From the NCBI RefSeq assembly GCF_000208925.1, contig NW_001914961.1, forward strand, positions 1-43,869: a stretch of DNA of 43,869 nt. The letters run 5' to 3'. The position numbers and the translations under genes are program-made. Source of the DNA: Entamoeba histolytica HM-1:IMSS (lineage: Eukaryota > Evosea > Mastigamoebida > Endamoebidae). Within the stretch, counting starts at the first letter, position 1. Each line of letters starts with the position of its first letter. Shown one piece after another: positions 37,901 to 43,869 of the stretch. Under the pieces are notes generated by a model. It was given only the letters and a program-made list of their open reading frames with translations. It was not told the DNA's origin and made no database searches.

Positions 37901-38113
37901 ATTATAATTGATGGAAAGAAATACAAAACTTACAAAGCAATGCTGGCTTGCCTATTTCCTATACTAAAGCAAGTTATTTATGAAGAGGAATGTAAAGAAA
38001 TTGTTATTAAAGATCCATTAATGAAAAAAGTTCTCCCATATTTAAATGACTTAGAACACAAAAACTGGAGAGAAGAGTTTTTTACTTCATATATAACAAA
38101 ACATATTGAATGA
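34928..38113 (+). CDS. large multidomain protein: ankyrin segment and two C-terminal BTB-like domains
   Basis: 1061 residues with no signal peptide. Residues ~60-230 are beta-rich (ALFLAPRVNNHFYFEEG, LGIKLDMKSIEVYVNGKS), possibly SPRY-like. Residues ~265-570 are helical, with one good ankyrin repeat at ~503-545 (DTLLHYAVNKKNEEAVKYII). Residues ~590-860 are again beta-rich and propeller-like (KILYQAKL, GYVAVLDIDEEV). Two BTB/POZ-like segments follow, at ~863-925 (DADVFTIMCIDGNIYYELFL) and ~985-1050 (GNIVIIIDGKKYKTYKAMLA). The overall plan is like large ankyrin-BTB or RCC1-BTB adaptors for cullin-3 ligases, but this is inference. All domain calls except the ankyrin segment are weak. The frame is intact over 3.2 kb. 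Confidence 0.7.
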   Translation: MTLKEKDMTVKDYIFQNNQNVIRKMRKKDLLKADTVECQVAGAIFGIKEVYSVNQCVEDSKLRKILFHNGHINLINFSSEVKIDADKRPFQYCALFLAPRVNNHFYFEEGKTFCTKKLSIKSPTVIEFVPLKGCLFGLQICREKTNETITIKSNGIILSSFTEEIIQPVHQNSALGIKLDMKSIEVYVNGKSQKQLEFIGTEFTLKYDNLLPSILDINDGIFPYRYNYGPTTPIYIQMLENSDLAQLPVRLFQFLPNDFETDFAAIIYSHNTNFLKELLRKTGKPKFCFKKENCLIAACQVGDIDGYQFVLGDNKSNTLLLYNLVYDLLLGEITLNKKIILFDIIKKESNKISLSKALEIIGLIGDIELFDELYQIYLNTKKTKSPFILPFDKILKNCVIANQNSLFSYICSLPEIMDLSSPSIKLVVESILTFGTTQLLTEFMNSCQISDLRGTVITIIDTTNSEVIKKAIELGSSFNETLFSSISTNFNLFKTVIELDPSKINSFNGSDTLLHYAVNKKNEEAVKYIISKGVDTESKNKDGIIASQLCDINSCILKLLQKRPISYSLSDDIEDYNGVDCNYQLFKKDGEVYGFWINKETISYGLFKNKKFISVVQKKLPNEYDWENFVIEKTQFSDNKLYIINRVNKTIIVRWDLQNNLSVIEPIDILMNEWNYCIFNDTLILLSQQPDNPNNKILYQAKLTNFAPFVKLINSSIKTSSDILINVNGYVAVLDIDEEVIVEGVNERKILGLRKLKDAVSIFNGIEWIHKQFSVVDKISNEIIRKVIYSDRYIYVLCQGKKHVLIDLFTEMIFDMRTAIDVTYKNRDLISLTDDLIIGDSIFSSEEVPKFSQSIYFLMSLIYDADVFTIMCIDGNIYYELFLVKMLPFFKDLINKKILVTKVHLKKSVVIPLISMMISGTTCFGNNVVLEQQINILLTELANNIPDKNEKEKIIDDIRKIGGEELVKMYCVPFSQWQELHRLNENEGNIVIIIDGKKYKTYKAMLACLFPILKQVIYEEECKEIVIKDPLMKKVLPYLNDLEHKNWREEFFTSYITKHIE

Positions 38114-38168
38114 ACAATTAATTATATTTTGTGTTATTTGATTAAAATATTGAAAAACTATAAAATAA

Positions 38169-38180
38169 AAACCCTAAAAT
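38169..38180 (+). promoter_or_regulatory. AAACCCTAAAAT word upstream of BOP1
   Basis: The same 12-bp word as upstream of eL20, here 15 bp before the BOP1 ATG. Both genes serve the ribosome, so a shared control element is possible. With two sites this is suggestive only. Confidence 0.35.
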
Positions 38181-38194
38181 AAAATAAAAAGAAG

Positions 38195-40012
38195 ATGTCT
38201 GTTCGTGATATTTATGATAATGAGAATGATGATGTAAACACTTCAGATGAAGAGTCAATTGACACCTTAGGAAATATTCCATTGGAGTGGTATAATGAGT
38301 TAGAACATCAAGGATATGACCATTCAGGAAAACCTTTGCCTAAACCAACAAAAGGAAGGTTAGATTCTATTGACCAATTCCTTGCTATGACAGATGATCC
38401 TAATTATTATAAAACAGTTTATGATGAATATGGAAATGCTACAGTATTAAATGCTGATGATATTAGATTAGTTAATGCAATTATTTCTAATAAAAGTGAC
38501 GCTCAATTAGAAAAAGATTTCCCAGCAGTTTCATATGCATATGATGATTGGATGATTCCATTAAATGATTATACTCCACCTAAACAAAGATTTATTCCAT
38601 CACAAAAAGAACATATCCGTATTAAGAAATTGGCTGCTAAATTACGTAAACAATTCATTACCCTTCCACAAAACGTTACAAAAAAGGCACGTGTAAAAGA
38701 TATTTGGGGTGCTGGTGTTCATAAAAAAAAATATCACCTTCCTCTTCCACCAGTTAAATTACCAGGTAATTCAGCATCATACCATCCTGCTCCAGAATAT
38801 AAGAATGAAAATAATACAAACTATGATCGTTTAATGGATATTCCACAATACTCTAATCTCTTAAATGATGTTTATTCTAGATGTTTACAACTTTATGTTG
38901 CACCAAGAAGACTTGTTAAAGTTCCAGAACATAGAGACCCATTGAAAGAATTAATTCTTCCACCATTAGAAGAATTAAGACCATTCCCTTCAAATAGAAA
39001 TGGAGTTGTCAAAGTTAAAGAAGTTATGAGATGTATTGTTGTTGACCCAAGTGGAGAGTATGTTGCTTCTGGAGGAGATGATGGTTCAATACTTATTACG
39101 GAAGCTCTTACTGGAATGGAAGTTAAACAAATTAATTTCCCTGAAGCTATTAGAGATATTCAATGGGGAAAAGATGATGTGTTATTTATTGCTGTAGGAG
39201 AGTTTGTTTATGGAATGAAATTGGATATTAGAGACGTTGATAGTGATTATTCTATTTATGAATTGGAAAGTGTTAAAGTTGAAGTGTTTGAAAACAAAAC
39301 TTCATTTATTACTCCAAATGAAGAATTAAAAAAAGAAGGTATCATTTTAGCTATTCATCATCCACATTTAGTTAAAAAGTTATCATTACACCATAAAGGA
39401 TCATATTTAGCATGTGTATTTGGAACTTCGTCAAATAGTTATTGTGTTATTCATCATCTTCCAACCAAACGATCACAAAACCCTGCAAAGAATTTAAAAG
39501 GATTTATTCAAAGTTGTGTTTTCCATCCATTAAAACCAATGATTGCTATTGCTACTTTATCTAAAATTGTTATTATTGATTTACAGAAAGGAGTAACTCA
39601 AAAAAGATTAAATGTTCCATCTAAAAGTATTACTGATATTGTATTCCATCCATGCGGAGACCATCTTATTGCTTGCTCATTTGATAAGAAATGCATTTGG
39701 TATGATCTTCAAGCTGGCCTAGACCCATTTAAAGTTTTAAGACTTCATACAGCTGCAGTACGAGCTGTTGATGTTCATAAAATCTTACCATTATTTGCAA
39801 CTATTGGTGATGATGCAGAAATTCAAATAATGCACGGGGCTGCTTCAAGTGATGTTACTGTTGATCCAATACTAATTCCAATTGTTAAACTTGGTGGTCA
39901 TGAAAAAAAGGGGCAATTAGGAGGAACTGACATTGCATTCCATCCATTCTTACCATGGATTTATTCTACTGGTGCAGATGGTACTATTCAATGGTACTCT
40001 GATTGGTTCTAA
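38195..40012 (+). CDS. BOP1: ribosome biogenesis protein BOP1 (Erb1)
   Basis: 605 residues. N-terminal BOP1NT domain: TLGNIPLEWYNELEHQGYD, SIDQFLAMTDDPNYYKTVYD, the RFIPSQKEH segment, then LPLPPVKLPGNSASYHPAPEY, a hallmark of the family. A WD40 propeller starts near residue 280 (CIVVDPSGEYVASGGDDGSI) and ends in STGADGTIQWYSDWF. BOP1 forms the PeBoW complex with Pescadillo and WDR12 and is needed for 27S pre-rRNA processing and 60S assembly in the nucleolus. The acidic N-terminal tail is much shorter than in animals. The first ATG is used. Confidence 0.95.
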   Translation: MSVRDIYDNENDDVNTSDEESIDTLGNIPLEWYNELEHQGYDHSGKPLPKPTKGRLDSIDQFLAMTDDPNYYKTVYDEYGNATVLNADDIRLVNAIISNKSDAQLEKDFPAVSYAYDDWMIPLNDYTPPKQRFIPSQKEHIRIKKLAAKLRKQFITLPQNVTKKARVKDIWGAGVHKKKYHLPLPPVKLPGNSASYHPAPEYKNENNTNYDRLMDIPQYSNLLNDVYSRCLQLYVAPRRLVKVPEHRDPLKELILPPLEELRPFPSNRNGVVKVKEVMRCIVVDPSGEYVASGGDDGSILITEALTGMEVKQINFPEAIRDIQWGKDDVLFIAVGEFVYGMKLDIRDVDSDYSIYELESVKVEVFENKTSFITPNEELKKEGIILAIHHPHLVKKLSLHHKGSYLACVFGTSSNSYCVIHHLPTKRSQNPAKNLKGFIQSCVFHPLKPMIAIATLSKIVIIDLQKGVTQKRLNVPSKSITDIVFHPCGDHLIACSFDKKCIWYDLQAGLDPFKVLRLHTAAVRAVDVHKILPLFATIGDDAEIQIMHGAASSDVTVDPILIPIVKLGGHEKKGQLGGTDIAFHPFLPWIYSTGADGTIQWYSDWF

Positions 40013-40260
40013 TTAAATAATTGAATGATATTGGTTTTTTTTTGATATTTACTATATTATATTATTTTGTTATAATAATAATACTCACTTTCAAAAACTA
40101 AAATTCTAAAAATTCATTTTGAATAATAAATTTCCAACAGTTGTAAAAACTTATTTTTGAATAAAAAAATAAAAAAATGAGACAAAAATCACGATTTTAT
40201 TGAATAAACAATTAAAAGATCCTAAAAAAGGAGTTGAACTAAATAAAAAAAGTGAGAACT

Positions 40261-40305
40261 TTGGAGTTTTATAAAAATTAAACTCCAAGAGTCAGGTATT
40301 TAAAG
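40261..40305 (+). promoter_or_regulatory. actin core promoter with upstream inverted repeat
   Basis: GTATTTAAAG (40296-40305) is a perfect Entamoeba TATA-like element, 34 bp before the actin ATG. Immediately upstream is a perfect 9-bp inverted repeat, TTGGAGTTT (40261-40269) and AAACTCCAA (40280-40288), separated by 10 bp. A GAACT word (40257-40261) overlaps its left edge. TATA and GAAC match known Entamoeba elements; a role for the inverted repeat is inferred. Confidence 0.65.
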
Positions 40306-40338
40306 ATTGACAAAAACTAAACTAAACATTTAATTAAT

Positions 40339-41469
40339 ATGGGAGACGAAGAAGTTCAAGCACTTGTTGTAGATAATGGATCAGGAATGTGTAAAGCTGG
40401 ATTTGCTGGTGATGATGCACCAAGAGCTGTATTCCCATCCATTGTTGGTAGACCAAGACACGTTTCAGTTATGGCTGGTATGGGTCAAAAGGATGCTTAT
40501 GTTGGAGATGAAGCTCAATCAAAGAGAGGTATTCTTACACTTAAATATCCAATTGAACACGGTATTGTTAACAATTGGGACGATATGGAAAAGATCTGGC
40601 ATCATACTTTCTATAATGAACTTAGAGTTGCACCAGAAGAACATCCAGTTCTTTTAACTGAAGCCCCAATGAATCCAAAAGCTAACAGAGAAAAGATGAC
40701 TCAAATTATGTTTGAAACATTCAACACCCCAGCTATGTATGTTGGAATTCAAGCTGTTCTTTCATTATATGCCTCAGGTAGAACTACTGGTATTGTTATG
40801 GATTCAGGTGATGGAGTTTCACACACCGTCCCAATTTATGAAGGATTCTCACTTCCACATGCTATTCTTAGACTTGATCTTGCAGGACGTGATCTTACTG
40901 ATTATCTCATGAAAATCTTAACTGAAAGAGGATATGCTTTCACCACTACTGCTGAAAGAGAAATTGTCAGAGATATTAAAGAAAAACTTTGCTATGTTGC
41001 TGAAGATTTCAATGAAGAAATGCAAAAAGCTGCATCAAGCAGTGAACTTGAAAAGAGCTATGAACTTCCAGATGGACAAGTTATTACTGTTGGAAATGAA
41101 AGATTCAGATGCCCAGAAGCTCTCTTCCAACCATCATTCCTTGGTATGGAATGTAATGGTATTCATGAAACTACCTACAATTCAATTATGAAATGTGATG
41201 TCGATATCAGAAAGGATCTTTATGGAAATATTGTTCTTTCAGGAGGAACATCAATGTATCCAGGTATTAACACCAGACTTGAAAAGGAAATGATTCAATT
41301 AGCACCACCAACAATGAAGATTAAGGTTATTGCCCCACCAGAAAGAAAATACTCAGTCTGGATTGGAGGATCAATTCTTGCCTCACTTTCTACATTCCAA
41401 AACATGTGGATTACCAAGGAAGAATATGATGAATCTGGACCAGCTATTGTCCACAGAAAATGCTTCTAA
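40339..41469 (+). CDS. actin
   Basis: 376 residues, the standard length, nearly invariant to other actins: [21 protein letters not shown] at the start, a full DNase I loop ([13 protein letters not shown]), [15 protein letters not shown] with catalytic Asp/His intact, and the C-terminal IVHRKCF. The main cytoskeletal protein for motility and phagocytosis. Codon choice differs from its neighbours: more TTC, AAC, GAC and CTT codons, typical of a very highly expressed gene. Compare the divergent actin-like gene at 18146. Confidence 0.99.
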   Translation: MGDEEVQALVVDNGSGMCKAGFAGDDAPRAVFPSIVGRPRHVSVMAGMGQKDAYVGDEAQSKRGILTLKYPIEHGIVNNWDDMEKIWHHTFYNELRVAPEEHPVLLTEAPMNPKANREKMTQIMFETFNTPAMYVGIQAVLSLYASGRTTGIVMDSGDGVSHTVPIYEGFSLPHAILRLDLAGRDLTDYLMKILTERGYAFTTTAEREIVRDIKEKLCYVAEDFNEEMQKAASSSELEKSYELPDGQVITVGNERFRCPEALFQPSFLGMECNGIHETTYNSIMKCDVDIRKDLYGNIVLSGGTSMYPGINTRLEKEMIQLAPPTMKIKVIAPPERKYSVWIGGSILASLSTFQNMWITKEEYDESGPAIVHRKCF

Positions 41470-41566
41470 GCGTTTTAATTTACTTCTCATTTGATAAGTT
41501 TTTTAAATTAATGTTTTTAAAGAATAAGAAAAATGAAAGTTTAAAAATAAAACTTAATAATGGTTG

Positions 41567-42240
41567 ATGAAAAGGAATGAAGAAAGCAAACCAAAACGAT
41601 TTACACAAAGTGAAATGTCACAGTTTAGTCAAAGTCAAGTCATTGACATTATTTCAAGAGCACGCAAGAGTGAAGGAAGATTTACTCAAGGTGAAAAAGA
41701 GATTAAAAAAAATGAAAGTCCAAAAGAAGGAGTTACTATTGATCCAGAAAGAATTAATAGTGAAGAGTTAAGAGTAAAAAATTTAATGGATAAATTTAAA
41801 ACGACTGATGAAAATGTACAAAGCATTGTTGACGAACAAAATAAGTTAAGGTCAATTATGAGTAAAGCTTTTCATGGTGAAAATTATGAAATTGTATTTA
41901 ATATGACAAATATTGACTATGTTTGTTTTATGTCATTTTTACTTTTAAGAGTCATTTACTTTATTTGAAGCTCTTATAATTTTAGATGGAAGAATTTGAT
42001 GGACAATGGGAGTGTTGTGTTTCTATCAAAGTCTCTTTAAAAAATACCAAGACTGGTGTTGTTCATGAGAATGTTGGATCTGCTTCAAGTAAAGGAGAAG
42101 AACAAGAGACTGTATTAAAAGACTGTGAGAAAATGGCTAAAATTAATGGGTTATATCGTTCACTACAATTATTTGGAATTTCTACAACTGACTTTTATCA
42201 ACAATATCGTAGTTTATTATTAGATAACCAAACCAATTAA
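41567..42240 (+). CDS. RAD52-like DNA repair protein (two exons)
   Basis: The first ATG of the frame is at 41567. Exon 1 (41567-41920) and exon 2 (41986-42240), joined over a 65-bp GTTTGT...TTAG intron, give 202 residues. Exon 2 has the RAD52/Rad22 core: GQWECCVSIKVSLK followed by HENVGSA and a KGEEQETVLKDCEKMAKINGLYRSLQLFG helix, matching human RAD52 in layout ([23 protein letters not shown], then [22 protein letters not shown]). Exon 1 is charged (RARKSEGRFTQGEKEIKK) and ends in FHGENYEIVF-type strands that lead into the core. RAD52 anneals single strands and helps RAD51 loading. The N-terminal half is divergent from animal RAD52. Confidence 0.8.
41921..41985 (+). other. intron in the RAD52-like gene
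   Basis: 65 bp, GTTTGT...TTTTAG, phase 0 (after a Tyr codon). It joins two frames that separately give an over-run of hydrophobic residues and a start at an internal Met. Confidence 0.85.
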
Positions 42241-42448
42241 TGCACTTCTCCTTTTTATATTTTCTTTGTTTGTTTTTTGAAAATTTATCTAACAAACATC
42301 TTCAAAACACATTGTGTTATTATTTTCTTTTCATTTGACTTTCTCACTTTCTGAGTGGGTACCATTTTTTAAAGAAATGAGATGTGATTAAGCAAAGATT
42401 TATTTTATCTTTTTGTATCTCTATCATATTTAATATCTTTTAATCATA

Positions 42449-43570
42449 CCGCATTAAATATTTCTTTAGTTAATTTGTGGGCTTTTTCCATTTCATCGAG
42501 GCTATTAGTCATTATCTTTAAATCATCAATATACAATATGTGGTTTAACTGGACTTGTTTTTCTTCTCCATTCATTTTAATATTTAATTTGCTTATTTGT
42601 TTATCTAAATATTTAGATATTACATTAATAGATAATACGAATAAGAGTTGAGATAAACTATCATTTGTATTATTCCTCTTTCTACATTAATTATACCTAC
42701 ACTTTCTTGATTATAATACAAATTAATTTGTGTATTATTTAATATATATAATATACTATTAATTACTACTAGTGGGATATTAAAATATATTAAGCATTGT
42801 TTAATCCATTGGTGGTTAATACTATCATATGCTTTGGAGACGTCATAGTATGTTTCTACCCACTTCCATTTAGCCTTTAATAATAATTGTTGGATTATAG
42901 TGTTGTATAATAATCATTCTTTTGATGCATATGTGTATTTCTTACATCCAATTTGATTTAATGATAATTGTTTTTCAATTGGATTTAGCATCAGCTGGCT
43001 TTCTATTTTCATCTTTAATATTGATGTATACACTTTTAACAGACAATTTAAACAAGTTATTTGTCTGTAATTCTGTGGGTCTAATTTATCTCCTTTCTTA
43101 TATATTAATATTGTTCTTCATTGAATAAAATGAGGAGGTATTTCATTATGATTGTTTAACCATTCATTAAATAATTTTAATAAATATTTCATTGGTTGTT
43201 CTAAATATTTAATCAAAAATCATTGTATTTTGTCAACTCCCGGTGCCTTCCAGTTAGCAGTAAATTTAATAGCACAATCTAATTAATTTGGAGTGATTAT
43301 ACATATTCTATCATTAGTTCTATTTTCAATTAATATTTCATATAAATTAATATTCAGGAAATCTATAATAGTGTTAGTTTCATAGATTCATTTCAAGAAA
43401 TTAATAATGGGGATATTATCTGGATATTCATCTTCTTTAGGCTTATTTAGATGTTGTCTTTTTCTATATTTCATCATTTTATAATTCCATCTTATTCTTT
43501 TCCAATTATTCTTTCTTGCTTCTATTTCTATTCTTTTCATCTTTCGGAGGTATTTATAATAGTTTATTTG
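42449..43570 (-). mobile_element. decayed LINE (non-LTR) reverse transcriptase fragment
   Basis: On the minus strand a broken frame encodes reverse-transcriptase blocks in order: GRT-I-I-KKGDK-like and D-NYRQITCLN near 43060-43110, the catalytic DVSKAYDSINHQW block at ~42805-42844, an IQ/NDSLSQLLF block split by a one-base frameshift near 42668, and the catalytic YIDD (42522-42533) followed by LKIMTNSLDEMEKAH. At least five in-frame stops are present, plus the frameshift, so it is dead. Order and motifs fit the R4-clade LINEs of Entamoeba. The C-terminal endonuclease part beyond 42449 is not visible. It lies downstream of the RAD52-like gene. Confidence 0.9.
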
Positions 43571-43596
43571 TTTTTTTTTTAAGTGTTTTGAAAGCG

Positions 43597-43618
43597 TTTT
43601 TTTTTTTTTTTTTTTTTT
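43597..43618 (+). repeat. run of 22 T
   Basis: A poly-T run (a second of 10 lies at 43571-43580). Read on the minus strand it is a poly-A run between the GC-richer segment to the right and the LINE fragment to the left, so it could be the poly-A tail of a minus-strand retro-insert. Confidence 0.9.
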
Positions 43619-43640
43619 AAGTCATTTTTTTTTCATCGCA

Positions 43641-43869
43641 TCCACGTTTCACCACGTTTGATACACAAAAATGAATGATACAAGTGATCTAAAAAAAGAC
43701 CTATTCCAAAAATAGACATATTCCAAAAATAGCACACGAGGAATTCCTCGTACCTCGGAATTCCCACAGTCTTTTCTAGTATGAGTTATTTTTGGGCCAA
43801 ATGCCACGTGTCGCCACGTGTCGTCTGCAGCAATTCTGCGAATTGCTGGACGTACATCTCTTTAGTAAG
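43641..43869. repeat. GC-richer segment dense in short repeats and palindromes
   Basis: Compared with the rest of the window this segment is clearly GC-richer. It has CCACGTTT twice (43642, 43652), TATTCCAAAAATAG twice (43702, 43719), a perfect 14-bp palindrome CGAGGAATTCCTCG (43737-43750) with GGAATTCC again at 43757-43764, a tandem CCACGTGTCG (43804-43813, 43814-43823), and a hairpin CAGCAATT/AATTGCTG with a 5-nt loop (43828-43848). No coding frame is recognised. It could be a SINE/LINE 5' region, a transposon end or part of an STR-rich array. Confidence 0.75.

Noticed and set aside
41560..41566. Upstream ATG at 41560 or a TTG start at 41564 for the RAD52-like gene
   Set aside because: The ATG frame closes after six codons, and non-ATG starts are not expected. 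The first in-frame ATG is 41567.
42922..43128. Plus-strand frame of 68 codons
   Set aside because: It lies antisense to the LINE reverse-transcriptase blocks, which explain this stretch better. Its content is a hydrophobic shadow.
42449..43570. TGA read as tryptophan in the LINE fragment
   Set aside because: Other genes here use TGA as a stop. The internal TGAs fit decay of Gly or Trp codons, and TAA stops and a frameshift are also present.
1..43869. CRISPR array, operon, prokaryotic ribosome-binding sites
   Set aside because: The sequence is eukaryotic. No regularly spaced repeat array was found, and same-strand neighbours have separate promoters.

Overview
The window is nuclear DNA of an Entamoeba species, most likely of the E. 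histolytica/dispar/nuttalli group. The sequence shows very AT-rich short intergenic regions, densely packed genes on both strands, TATTTAAAG- and GAAC-type promoter words just upstream of start codons, and short introns that begin GTTTGT and end AG. It also holds a canonical Entamoeba-type actin, a TLDc protein of the Entamoeba type, and a decayed non-LTR retrotransposon. The exact species cannot be fixed from sequence alone.

Left block (1-13609): 3' end of an OCRL-like inositol 5-phosphatase/RhoGAP gene; an RNB (DIS3L2-like) protein with a damaged active site; an ER HSP90; an unknown helical protein; a BET-like protein whose bromodomain is degraded while its NET domain is kept; exosome RRP4; a tail-anchored coiled-coil protein; a spliced SFT2 Golgi protein; a 17-beta-HSD12-like reductase; a TLDc protein; and a small charged protein.

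Gene-poor block (13610-16636): about 3 kb, holding a possible 36-residue membrane peptide gene, an unexplained GC-richer island with an ATG-less open frame on the minus strand, and the first copy of a 316-bp direct repeat. The second, apparently identical copy lies 3444 bp further right. Between the copies lie a three-exon acyltransferase, a LAMTOR2/roadblock protein and a divergent actin-like protein.

Middle block (19808-34605): a luminal glycosyltransferase, a 628-residue protein with an atypical C-terminal GTPase-like domain, a spliced secreted and probably GPI-anchored protein, a coiled-coil protein, the short form of phosphofructokinase, a C2 protein, proteasome alpha-4, an F-box/BspA-type N-terminal protein, ribosomal eL20, a secreted acidic protein with a 27-bp tandem repeat, a DnaJ protein and a spliced SmD3.

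Right block (34928-43869): a 1061-residue ankyrin protein with two C-terminal BTB-like segments, BOP1, actin with a clear promoter, a spliced RAD52-like protein, then a minus-strand LINE reverse-transcriptase remnant and a GC-richer repeat-dense tail behind a run of 22 T.

No operon or defence-type gene cluster is visible; this is mostly housekeeping chromosome. The main interest lies in six introns that repair five gene models, several degraded or rewired domain proteins (RNB, BET, actin-like, GTPase-like), the identical 316-bp repeat pair, and the GC-rich islands.
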